This document shows positions 8,751-16,046 of a stretch of 64,000 nt of DNA, piece after piece. Below the pieces are notes generated by a model. It did no database searches. It saw only the letters and a list, made by a program, of their open reading frames with translations, and was not told the DNA's origin. The stretch spans positions 62,001 to 126,000 of the forward strand of contig NZ_VWSH01000004.1 in assembly GCF_008629695.1 (NCBI RefSeq), in the 5' to 3' direction. Position 1 is the first letter of the stretch. Each line of letters begins with the position of its first letter. The translations under genes and the position numbers were made by a program. The DNA comes from Taibaiella lutea. GTDB taxonomy: Bacteria > Bacteroidota > Bacteroidia > Chitinophagales > Chitinophagaceae.

Positions 8751-9560
8751 ATGATAACGGACGAAGAAATGGAAATGTTGCTTTATGACATTCTCGAAAT
8801 TTATGGCTATGATTTTAATGATTACGCAAAAGCATCTTTCAAGCGCAGGCTCAACAGGCTTATAACTTTGGATCGCTTTCCGAGTTTTGCGGAATTCAGG
8901 TTTCGCTTAAAAGATGACAAAGAATATTTCAATCGTTTCATTGAGCAGATAACGGTGAATGTCACCGAAATGTTCCGGGACCCTGATTTCTATCAGACTT
9001 TGCGTAAGGAAGTATTACCTATTCTTTCCACTTATCCTTTTATAAGAATCTGGCATGCAGGCTGCTCAACCGGCGAAGAAGTATTTAGTATGGCTATTAT
9101 ATTGAAAGAGGCCAATCTGCTTCATAAGTCCATATTGTATGCTACCGATATTAATGCTAAAGTAGTAACACAAGCTTCAACCGGTGTTTTCAATATGATG
9201 CATATGAAGCAATACACGGAGAATTATAATTTGTCAGGGGGGATTCATGATTTTTCGCAATATTATACTGCCGGTAATAACAAAGTAATTTTCGATCAGA
9301 GTTTTAAAAACCACATGGTGTTTTCCACACATAACCTTGTTGCTGAAAGCTCGTTCAATGAATTTCAACTTATTGTTTGCAGAAATGTTTTAATTTATTT
9401 CGAAAAAGATTTACAGGCAAAGGTTTTTAATTTGTTTGATGAAAGTCTTGAACGTCTTGGCTTTCTGGCTTTAGGTAATAAAGAATCTATCAGATTATCG
9501 CCTGCAAATGCTAAGTTTAAACAAGTTGGAACGGAGAAAATATGGAGAAAGATGATTTAA
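8751..9560 (+). CDS. cheR: CheR-type protein-glutamate methyltransferase
   Basis: 269 residues, the normal length for CheR. The N-terminal helical domain includes YDFNDYAKASFKRRLNRLI and ITVNVTEMFRDPDFYQ. The SAM-binding domain carries IWHAGCSTGEEVFSMA (about 99-114), the ATDINAKVVTQAS acid loop and CRNVLIYFE (about 212-220). CheR methylates glutamates on chemoreceptors, but no receptor, CheA or CheW gene is present here. The target may be a neighbouring kinase or a receptor elsewhere. It overlaps the cheB gene by 19 bp. Confidence 0.9.
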   Translation: MITDEEMEMLLYDILEIYGYDFNDYAKASFKRRLNRLITLDRFPSFAEFRFRLKDDKEYFNRFIEQITVNVTEMFRDPDFYQTLRKEVLPILSTYPFIRIWHAGCSTGEEVFSMAIILKEANLLHKSILYATDINAKVVTQASTGVFNMMHMKQYTENYNLSGGIHDFSQYYTAGNNKVIFDQSFKNHMVFSTHNLVAESSFNEFQLIVCRNVLIYFEKDLQAKVFNLFDESLERLGFLALGNKESIRLSPANAKFKQVGTEKIWRKMI

Positions 9561-10123
9561 AGAAAGCTACTAAATGTGTAGTAATCGGTGGTTCGGCCGG
9601 AAGCATCAAACCATTGTTGCAGATACTTTCCAAATTGAAAGCTTCATTGGATTTTCCTGTTATCGTTATTCTGCATCGCAAAAATGATCCCCGTTCCTCA
9701 CTGGAAACACTTTTGAATAATGGATGTGCATTGCCGGTTAAAGAAGGCGAAGACAAGGAAACACTGAAAAACGGCATAGTGTATGTTGCACCGAGCGACT
9801 ACCATTTGTTAATTGAAAATGACCATTCTTTATCTCTCGATGCTTCTGAAAAAGTACTTTGGTCAAGGCCTTCGATTGATGTTACCTTTCTGTCTGCTGC
9901 CGAAGTTTACAAGAAAAACTTACTGGGAATATTATTGTCCGGAGCAAATAACGATGGAAGTGTGGGCCTGGAAAGGATAAAAAATATGGGTGGAAAAACA
10001 GTGGTTCAAAGCCCCGATAATGCTGAAATGCCTGCAATGCCTCTTTCTGCAATCAACATATTCAAACCCGATTATGTGCTCAAGGATTCTGAAATAGCTG
10101 CTGTTATCAATCGTTTCAAATAA
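9542..10123 (+). CDS. cheB: CheB-type methylesterase catalytic domain without receiver
   Basis: 193 residues corresponding to the catalytic half of CheB. The catalytic Ser lies in VIGGSAGSIKPL (residues 14-25), the His in ILHRKNDPRS and the Asp in LLSGANNDGSVGL, together with VYVAPSDYHLL. The N-terminal receiver of standard CheB is absent, so regulation by phosphorylation would have to come from separate receivers such as the one encoded just upstream. It is translationally coupled to cheR and ends the operon before a strong hairpin. Confidence 0.9.
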   Translation: MEKDDLKKATKCVVIGGSAGSIKPLLQILSKLKASLDFPVIVILHRKNDPRSSLETLLNNGCALPVKEGEDKETLKNGIVYVAPSDYHLLIENDHSLSLDASEKVLWSRPSIDVTFLSAAEVYKKNLLGILLSGANNDGSVGLERIKNMGGKTVVQSPDNAEMPAMPLSAINIFKPDYVLKDSEIAAVINRFK

Positions 10124-10162
10124 CTCAATTTATATTCCCGAAACTTTATAATCCTTAAACGG

Positions 10163-10200
10163 AGAATGCCAAAATATTATCAATAATATTTTGGCATTCT
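10163..10200. terminator. Hairpin terminator of the signalling operon
   Basis: A perfect 17-bp stem (10163-10179 with 10184-10200) and the loop TCAA lie 39 bp after the cheB stop. No long T-run follows, so termination strength is uncertain. Confidence 0.55.
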
Positions 10201-10352
10201 TATGAAGAGTGGCAAACATTGATTATTCTTTATTGATTAAGAAAGTTACTACTTTAATGAAATTCTGATGTTTGTATAACATGCTCATTCCTTTGGTATA
10301 ATTGTGCATAACGAAATTTACGATGGTGTCCATAATCTGTCGTTTTTATAAA

Positions 10353-10658
10353 TCAGGAAGCTAATTCGTTTGTGGTTGTTAAATAGTTTCTTTCAAGTGA
10401 TGCGGGCCTTGCACACAGATTTCTTGCAAAAGAATATAATCTGCCTTTTTTATTTTCTGTATATGCGTGGATATTATCTCTGATTTCCTGTACTTTGAAT
10501 TTGATATAATACATTTCAAAAACCAATCTTAGTATATCTACCAGGCGGGAAAGAATGCTTCTTGCTTCCTGTGCATCGAATCCTTTAATAACAAGTGACT
10601 TTACTCTTTTATTATTAAAAAGGAATTTTGAATTTGTGTATTTTCTTGAACCGGTCAT
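10353..10658 (-). CDS. Hypothetical protein, 101 aa, second gene of a sigma-54-type transcript
   Basis: Not recognised. The product is basic and mostly helical by composition (VKSLVIKGFDAQEARSIL, then LVDILRLVFEMYYIKFKV), with Cys near the C-terminus (ARNLCARPASL) and no signal peptide or clear membrane segment. It begins 44 bp downstream of the small membrane-protein gene on the same strand. It is therefore probably co-transcribed from the -24/-12 promoter near 10960. The gene is divergent from the NtrC-type activator. Confidence 0.6.
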   Translation of the reverse strand: MTGSRKYTNSKFLFNNKRVKSLVIKGFDAQEARSILSRLVDILRLVFEMYYIKFKVQEIRDNIHAYTENKKGRLYSFARNLCARPASLERNYLTTTNELAS

Positions 10659-10702
10659 CGTATATAAGTTTTGATTGTTTGGAGTTATTGTTATGATAAT
10701 AT

Positions 10703-10903
10703 TTAATTAACTGCTAACGGTTGAGAAGCTATATAATTCATATTCGTAGATGACATATTAGTCTCGGCCGGCGACTGTAAACCATGAGCAGAATTAATTT
10801 CTGATTCTGTTTTATTTGCTATATAAAAAATGGCAGAAACATGCACCAATACAAAAGCAAAAAGAAAGGTCATTGTCCAAAGCATGTAATTTGACTTTTT
10901 CAT
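10703..10903 (-). CDS. Small single-pass membrane protein, 66 aa
   Basis: Not recognised. A basic start (MKKSNYML) is followed by one strong hydrophobic helix at about residues 8-30, which may act as an uncleaved anchor. The polar tail is rich in Ser, Asn and Thr. The start codon lies about 50 bp downstream of a perfect sigma-54 promoter match on the same strand, which supports a real regulated gene. It is transcribed away from the sigma-54 activator gene and followed by another small gene. Confidence 0.6.
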   Translation of the reverse strand: MKKSNYMLWTMTFLFAFVLVHVSAIFYIANKTESEINSAHGLQSPAETNMSSTNMNYIASQPLAVN

Positions 10904-10951
10904 AAAATGTGGTTGTTTAATGTTTTTTAGTTCGGTTGTTACAGGTATATA

Positions 10952-10967
10952 GGCAAAAAGCGTGCCA
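10952..10967 (-). promoter_or_regulatory. Sigma-54 (-24/-12) promoter upstream of the small membrane-protein gene
   Basis: Read on the minus strand: TGGCACG (10967-10961), four bases, then TTGCC (10956-10952), an exact fit to TGGCAC-N5-TTGC. Transcription would start near 10943, about 40 bases before the ATG at 10903. The flank AAAAGTTTGGCACG is shared with a second site near 14334. The next gene on the other strand encodes a sigma-54-dependent activator. Confidence 0.75.
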
Positions 10968-11091
10968 AACTTTTAAAGTATATGATAATCAACACTTTTG
11001 CTAATAGTGCCCTTGAAAATACTGGGGGATTTCCTACTCAAATCGGGAATTATTTCCACAACTTTTAAATGGGGCTGTGCTTATGATTTCC

Positions 11092-11099
11092 TATATTTG
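11092..11099 (+). promoter_or_regulatory. -7 element of the NtrC-type activator gene
   Basis: TATATTTG is an exact TAnnTTTG match, 54 bp before the ATG at 11154. It implies that the activator itself is made from a housekeeping-sigma promoter. Confidence 0.5.
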
Positions 11100-11153
11100 T
11101 ACTATATCAGGATTTAACCAAATCCAAATCAAACAAAATTTGTGCCGAGAATA

Positions 11154-12542
11154 ATGGGAAGAAGTATATTAATAGTTGATGATGAATTGTCTATTGGTCA
11201 GATTCTAAGTCAATTTCTGAGCAGGCATGGTTATAATACATCCGTAGCTACTTCAGGAAAACAGGCTTTAAAAGCGGTAAAGGATACCCGCTTCGATTTA
11301 ATTTTATGCGATTATAACCTGGGAGATATAAGCGGAATGGAGGTGATGCAGAAAGCATTGGAACTGCAACCCGGCACCATTGTTATCTTCATAAGCGGCA
11401 TGGACGATATTTCCACCGTAGTAAATCTTATTAAGGAAGGTGCTTACCATTTCCTTACCAAGCCTTTATATCCCGATTTGGTTTTAAAAACCATTGAAAA
11501 TGCTTTTGTAGATGTCAAGCCCAGTGTTCCCTCCGAAAATACCGAAACTTATGTTCCTCAGAACAGTACAAGGTATATAAAAGGTAAAAGCCCGGCGGCA
11601 CAACGTTTATTTCAGCACATTAATTTAGTAGCTCCCACCGATTACAATGTTATCATTCACGGTGAAACAGGTACCGGTAAAGAAGCCCTGGCCCATTTTC
11701 TTCATGTAGACAGCAAGCGTGCCAACGAACCTTTTATTGCAATTGACTGTGGCAGCCTTTCAAAAGAGCTTGCAGCAAGTGAACTGTTCGGACATAAAAA
11801 AGGGGCCTTTACAGGAGCATTGAACGATAAAAAAGGCGCCTTTGAATTGGCCGACGGCGGTACGCTCTTCTTGGATGAAATCGGCAACCTTCCTTATGAT
11901 ATCCAGAATTATCTGCTGCGCGCCATACAGGAAAAAACCGTCAGGAGAGTAGGGGATGTGCTGGAAACAAAAGTTGACGTAAGGGTTATTGCCGCTTCCA
12001 ACGAGAATTTACAAGACCTTGTCGCCGATAAAAAATTCAGGGAAGATTTATACCATCGACTGAATGAATTTACCTTGGAAGTTCCCACATTAAAAGAACG
12101 TAAAGAAGATATAGCCTTATTTGTTGAAGAATTTTTGCGTCAGGCAGAATTGCATCTCGGCAGAAAAAACAAAGGCCTTACAAAAGAAGTATGGAAGTTG
12201 TTTGAAAATTATTCCTGGCCCGGTAATATCCGTGAGCTGCAAAATGTTATTAAACGCACATGCCTGCTTACACCGGCCGATGAGTACATTGATTCTAAAA
12301 GCCTTCCGCTTGAAATGACCATGCGCACCTATGATAATGCACAGGAAACCAATAACGGAACGGAAGCAAAACCGGCTTCAACCAATGGCCTGAAGGATGC
12401 GGCATTGGAAGCCGAGCGCATAAAAATCTATAAAGTTTTGGAGAAAGTAAATTATAACAAAACTAAAGCAGCCGAAATTTTGTCTATAGACAGGAAAACG
12501 CTTTACAATAAGCTAAAAACCATTAACGAAGAATTAAAATAA
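11154..12542 (+). CDS. Sigma-54-dependent response regulator, NtrC family
   Basis: 462 residues. A receiver has acidic pair D9-D10 and phospho-acceptor D53 in ILCDYNLGDISG. The AAA+ domain has Walker A GETGTGKE, the sigma-54 contact loop GAFTGA and Walker B GGTLFLDEIGN, plus the sensor region KFREDLYHRLN. A C-terminal Fis-type HTH includes YNKTKAAEILSIDRKTLYNK. Phosphorylation should drive oligomerisation and open sigma-54 promoter complexes. An in-frame GTG at 11142 would add four residues; ATG 11154 is preferred because the receiver starts at once. The -24/-12 motifs at 10952-10967 and 14325-14340 on either side are its likely targets. Confidence 0.93.
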   Translation: MGRSILIVDDELSIGQILSQFLSRHGYNTSVATSGKQALKAVKDTRFDLILCDYNLGDISGMEVMQKALELQPGTIVIFISGMDDISTVVNLIKEGAYHFLTKPLYPDLVLKTIENAFVDVKPSVPSENTETYVPQNSTRYIKGKSPAAQRLFQHINLVAPTDYNVIIHGETGTGKEALAHFLHVDSKRANEPFIAIDCGSLSKELAASELFGHKKGAFTGALNDKKGAFELADGGTLFLDEIGNLPYDIQNYLLRAIQEKTVRRVGDVLETKVDVRVIAASNENLQDLVADKKFREDLYHRLNEFTLEVPTLKERKEDIALFVEEFLRQAELHLGRKNKGLTKEVWKLFENYSWPGNIRELQNVIKRTCLLTPADEYIDSKSLPLEMTMRTYDNAQETNNGTEAKPASTNGLKDAALEAERIKIYKVLEKVNYNKTKAAEILSIDRKTLYNKLKTINEELK

Positions 12543-12642
12543 ATGAAACGTTCATGATAATGTTTGTTGTTTTACTGTGCGGATTGAAAAATATTATCAA
12601 TGATAAGTTCCATCTGGCCAACCCGATAAAATACAATTTCAG

Positions 12643-13038
12643 ATGAAAAAATGTGTTCTGATTTATGAAGATGATCTTGATATCATGCAATTATGCAAGA
12701 TTATCTTAACTGCAAGCGATTATCAGGTCGAAACCAGAAATACCTGTGAAAATATTATTGCTGATGTTAAAGAAGTGAACCCCAATATAATTCTGATGGA
12801 CCTTTGGATTCCTGAAATCGGCGGCGAGCAGGCTATTATGCTTGTCAAACAGGAAGAAGCCTTTAAAGATATACCTATTGTTATTTTTTCTGCGAATGAA
12901 GAATTAGATACCATATGCAAAAGAATAAATGCATCCGGATATCTGAAAAAGCCTTTTGATATTATGGACCTGAAAAATATTATACAGCTTCACATAAGTG
13001 AGAAAAAACATTCGGAACAATCCACCCAATCGGTATGA
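12643..13038 (+). CDS. Single-domain response regulator
   Basis: 131 residues: a receiver alone, with acidic residues in IYEDDLDIMQL, acceptor Asp in ILMDLWIPEIGG, the Ser switch in VIFSANEE and Lys in YLKKPFD. The C-terminus is a short Gln/Ser tail. Its stop overlaps the start of the GAF-DHp gene (ATGA-type), so the two are translationally coupled. It follows the NtrC-type gene by 100 bp. It resembles the receiver at 61064 (both have a Trp-Ile-Pro motif after the acceptor), suggesting paralogues. Confidence 0.9.
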   Translation: MKKCVLIYEDDLDIMQLCKIILTASDYQVETRNTCENIIADVKEVNPNIILMDLWIPEIGGEQAIMLVKQEEAFKDIPIVIFSANEELDTICKRINASGYLKKPFDIMDLKNIIQLHISEKKHSEQSTQSV

Positions 13039-13739
13039 ATGAAATGAACCAGTCGGCCTTAAACGACAAGGAAATAATACCCGAAAACCCTTCCGATTTA
13101 ATTCAATGCATTGCTGAGGATGATTATGATTGGTTGACCAGGCAACTTGCCGCGCTTTTTGGCTTTTCCGATACGTTTATGACATTATGGGACGGGCAAC
13201 AATCCTCGCTTAAATCTTTTTCCGGCAAGCGGGAACAGGTTTCCGAAGATCTGCTTTATTCCTTATCCGCATTGGTTCATAGTGCTAAGGATTTTTATCT
13301 TATTGAAAATCTTTCTTCGCATCCTCAGACTGAAAAAATAAATATCCCTTCCCGTTTGAATTTCTTTGTCGGTGTTCCCTTCAAAACAAAAGCAGGTGCC
13401 GTAATCGGTGCTATCGGACTGATGAATGATATTGTGCCGGCCTCTTATAACGGGCATCAGCTGGAGCTTTTAAGAATACTGGTCATGTTGCTGACAGACA
13501 ATATAGAACTGCGTTACAATCATAAATCCCAGACTGATAAGGAAAAGCTGATTAACCGGAAGTTTACCCACGATTTAAGAAACCCCTTGACAGTCATTTC
13601 CCTGAATGCCGAAATAATCAATATGGAAAACAATTTGTCTGCCGGTGTCAGAGATATGTGCAACCAGGTAAAACAGGCCACAGGCAGCATGAACCAATTG
13701 ATTGATACCTTTGCGGCCATTCAAAAAAATGCCCAATAG
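13035..13739 (+). CDS. GAF-DHp protein lacking the kinase ATPase domain
   Basis: 234 residues. Residues about 20-160 form a GAF-like domain (NFFVGVPFKTKAGAVIGAIG is typical of the central strands). Residues about 168-230 form a histidine-kinase DHp hairpin with the H-box FTHDLRNPLTVI and candidate phospho-His179. The protein stops 55 residues after that His, and the following DNA is a hairpin and repeats, not an ATPase domain. It could be a phosphotransfer protein like Spo0B, or be phosphorylated in trans by another kinase. It is coupled by a 4-bp overlap to the receiver gene before it. Confidence 0.85.
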   Translation: MNEMNQSALNDKEIIPENPSDLIQCIAEDDYDWLTRQLAALFGFSDTFMTLWDGQQSSLKSFSGKREQVSEDLLYSLSALVHSAKDFYLIENLSSHPQTEKINIPSRLNFFVGVPFKTKAGAVIGAIGLMNDIVPASYNGHQLELLRILVMLLTDNIELRYNHKSQTDKEKLINRKFTHDLRNPLTVISLNAEIINMENNLSAGVRDMCNQVKQATGSMNQLIDTFAAIQKNAQ

Positions 13740-13763
13740 CTATTTTTGTAAATAACTATTGGG
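13732..13763 (+). terminator. Hairpin overlapping the stop of the GAF-DHp gene
   Basis: CCCAATAG-C-TATTT (13732-13745) pairs with AAATA-A-CTATTGGG (13750-13763), one mismatch, tetraloop TTGT. The stop codon is inside the left arm. It is a likely terminator of the 11.1-13.7 kb genes. Confidence 0.5.
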
Positions 13764-13774
13764 TAATTGTATAT

Positions 13775-13904
13775 AGAGACGCAACTGAAGTTGCTGATTT
13801 TTAAACGTCGTTGTTAGTGAATTTCACTAACAACATTCGCCTTGATAAGGAAAGGATACGGGGGTAAATGTATATATGCAGATGCAACTTTCCGTTGCAG
13901 GATA
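13775..13904. repeat. Cluster of short interspersed palindromes
   Basis: Three dyads lie in 130 bp. GCAACT-GA-AGTTGC is at 13781-13794. A 12-bp stem GTTGTTAGTGAA with its complement and a one-base gap is at 13810-13834. GCAAC-N5-GTTGC is at 13884-13898. The first and third share the flank TATA-(G/A)-(C)AGA-(C/T)GCAAC. The middle one belongs to the same family as copies at 19108 and 58633. They look like REP-type intergenic elements. Confidence 0.6.
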
Positions 13905-14255
13905 TTAATCTTGTTCGTTTTCTATCTCTTTCTGGATTGTATAACTATCGCAATACCATTCAAAAAACTCTTTGGGAGTTGGCGCTATATCCTTTTTGAA
14001 ATTTTCTTCTCCGTATTCCACCCAAAACCATTTAACAATAGTCGTTGCTTCACTATTGTGATAAGGTTGTATAATTTTGGCGCAATAATTCTGAAGAATA
14101 GAATAAGCGGTACTCCATTTAAGGCATTTTTTCAATCTGCTAAGCTGAAGCATTACGGCATCGGCGCCTTTTTTGCCCTTTACAGGTTCTTTTGCAAGTC
14201 TTTTCCAGGACATTTCAAATTTTTTGTCTATCGAAGTAAGTACGGCCTCTTTCAT
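13905..14255 (-). CDS. Hypothetical protein, 116 aa, behind a sigma-54-like promoter
   Basis: Not recognised. It is a charged, aromatic-rich protein (MSWKRLAKEPVKGKKGADAV, then IVKWFWVEYGEENFKKD and EFFEWYCDSYTIQKEIEN) without signal peptide or membrane helix, probably cytosolic. A long frame on the opposite strand covers the same DNA but is hydrophobic and unusual in composition, so this strand is preferred. A -24/-12-like motif at 14325-14340 reads towards this gene and shares its flank with the promoter at 10952-10967, tying it to the adjacent NtrC-type regulator. Confidence 0.6.
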   Translation of the reverse strand: MKEAVLTSIDKKFEMSWKRLAKEPVKGKKGADAVMLQLSRLKKCLKWSTAYSILQNYCAKIIQPYHNSEATTIVKWFWVEYGEENFKKDIAPTPKEFFEWYCDSYTIQKEIENEQD

Positions 14256-14701
14256 ATGTCAATTGGTTTGAAGATTGGTTAAATTAGGTTCAGCTGTTAT
14301 TTCCCTGCTGATATAATAACTATATCCAAATTTCGTGCCAAACTTTTGAAACCTTTCTCTGCTTATATGAAAAATACCTTGAAACCCTTATCTGGTAATG
14401 GTTTCATGTTTTATATTTTTTTTCAGCATTAAACCTGTCATATCATTTTAATTTCCGGAGAAAAAAATAATGGGGAATTCTATACACATGATGTGGCAAA
14501 ATTTTGACGCTCTCCGCTGGCTTTAACATTATTTTTGATAACAATTTTCTTTTCAAATGCAATGTGTTGCCATTAGCTATAGTTTTGGCGACTATAGCAT
14601 GTTGGGATAATATGTTTACAAGCCTTGTAAGGAACATTTATTTGTCTTAAACAAACAAAATAAAAGCGCAGGCATTATTATGAGAAATATAGATCTTCAT
14701 A
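14256..14701. other. Intergenic region
   Basis: It holds the sigma-54-like motif (14325-14340) and an imperfect dyad GAAACC (14381-14386) / GGTTTC (14400-14405). I see no other convincing gene; a 64-codon minus-strand frame at 14443-14637 has no supporting signal. Confidence 0.4.
14325..14340 (-). promoter_or_regulatory. Sigma-54-like promoter upstream of the 116-aa gene
   Basis: On the minus strand: TGGCACG (14340-14334), AAAT, TTGGA (14329-14325). The -24 half is perfect; the -12 half has G instead of C. The flank matches the site at 10961 for 17 bases with one change (CGTGCCAAACTTTTRAA on the plus strand). The start codon at 14255 would be about 58 bases downstream of the start of transcription. 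Confidence 0.6.
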
Positions 14702-15409
14702 ATGCAGCGCACCTTACTTTACCTCCTTATAATAACCATTACCGGTTGCGGCATAGCTAAGCCGGGTGCCAAATACCAGTTTTCGGATGGTTACTATAGT
14801 TCGCGTGGAATAGAAAATGTCCGTAAAGTATATATCTACAATCAGGACAGTACTATAAAAGTGTATCCCGTTACAAATGCCGGGAAACAAAGAAATGTGG
14901 ACACGACGAGACATCATGTACTTATGTATGGACAGGTTGAACCTCATAATATTAAAAAAGAACCTGTTTTCACAAAGGGCAGCTTTGATATAGACTTTCT
15001 TACCATTCCTATTAAATACCGCTTTCCCTCAGATGGATTTGTAAGGCAATTGAATGCAAATCTGAACGGAGGTCTTTATCTGGGCTATAGAAAAGATTTC
15101 TATATTCTGCGTTATAACGTCAGTCCGATAGGCGTTTCTACAAGATCAACCACACATCTCGGCTTTTCTGCAGGCGGCTATATAGGATTCGGAAATACAT
15201 TTATTTCGCAATATGTTACCCGGGGCTCAGTGCAATCGGAATATGACGGGTTAGTATTCAACCGCGGATTTGCCGCAATTGTTGCTTTAAACCGTTTTAC
15301 AGCAGGCCTCGCCATAGGTTGGGACCGGCTTTTAGACAGGAACAATGAATATTGGATATACAATAACAAATCCTGGGTAGGTATCGTCCTCGGATTAAAC
15401 CTCAACTGA
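14702..15409 (+). CDS. Predicted outer-membrane beta-barrel lipoprotein, 235 aa
   Basis: The N-terminus MQRTLLYLLIITITGCG is a lipoprotein signal with lipobox ITGC, giving a lipidated Cys16. The rest alternates short hydrophobic and polar strands rich in Tyr, Gly and Phe (NLNGGLYLGYRKDFYIL, LGFSAGGYIGFGNTFIS, AGLAIGWDRLLD). It ends in VGIVLGLNLN, a pattern of an 8- to 10-stranded outer-membrane barrel. I do not recognise a named family. It is monocistronic. Confidence 0.7.
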   Translation: MQRTLLYLLIITITGCGIAKPGAKYQFSDGYYSSRGIENVRKVYIYNQDSTIKVYPVTNAGKQRNVDTTRHHVLMYGQVEPHNIKKEPVFTKGSFDIDFLTIPIKYRFPSDGFVRQLNANLNGGLYLGYRKDFYILRYNVSPIGVSTRSTTHLGFSAGGYIGFGNTFISQYVTRGSVQSEYDGLVFNRGFAAIVALNRFTAGLAIGWDRLLDRNNEYWIYNNKSWVGIVLGLNLN

Positions 15410-15604
15410 CAAATATTGCCCGATGTAGCAGCATACTTTTTATAAATAAATGACAAATTCCTTTCCGATGCAACCAAACATTCAATTATCTGTTGGATGA
15501 TGGACTAACGACTCTTAATTACATTGCGAACATTAGTATAGATAGCGCAACAATTTTTAGTTGTCCGAATCAGATAAATTTCATTCATTTTAAACCAAAG
15601 TATT

Positions 15605-15961
15605 ATGCTTAAACTTCAGCAACAAAAAAGAACATCCTCAACTATACCATTAACGGTATTGACAGGCGCTATTGTAGGCTCAGCCGTGGCTTTGTTATTT
15701 GCACCAAGAAAAGGACGCGATTTCAGGAATGATATAAAAGGCAAAGCCCTGGAACTTAAATCCAGGTTCAATAACACTGCTATCAAAAACAGTAGTAGTG
15801 ATGAATCAGCATCTCATGTGGATATTTATAATAAAGCGACAATGCATACCGCGAAAACCAACAATATAAAAGAAGAACCCCGCACGTCGAAAGCCGCAGC
15901 GATGGTTAATCATCTGAAACATAGCAAGCATCCCGGCAGCGATCAACCTGAGATACTGTAA
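15605..15961 (+). CDS. YtxH-domain protein
   Basis: 118 residues. The N-terminal part has a hydrophobic Gly-rich helix with the YtxH signature (VGSAVALLFAPRKGRDFR, about residues 22-39), followed by a basic, low-complexity tail (ELKSRFNNTAIKNSSSDE). YtxH proteins are small membrane-anchored general-stress proteins of unknown biochemical role. The neighbouring MscS channel, catalase and DUF2383 genes suit a stress or osmoprotection region. Confidence 0.8.
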   Translation: MLKLQQQKRTSSTIPLTVLTGAIVGSAVALLFAPRKGRDFRNDIKGKALELKSRFNNTAIKNSSSDESASHVDIYNKATMHTAKTNNIKEEPRTSKAAAMVNHLKHSKHPGSDQPEIL

Positions 15962-16046
15962 ATAGATAATGTCTTCATTTATTACGACCACTTCATAACA
16001 TAATTGCTTTCAGCAATCATTTCATTCATTCACATGTTACCGAAAC

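Noticed and set aside
13842-14282. 146-aa plus-strand frame opposite the 116-aa gene
   Set aside because: Its product is dominated by Phe, Leu and Ile without coherent membrane layout and starts inside REP-like repeats; the minus-strand frame has a protein-like composition and a promoter motif.
14443-14637. 64-aa minus-strand frame in the 14.3-14.7 kb gap
   Set aside because: Random-looking composition, no promoter or family resemblance.
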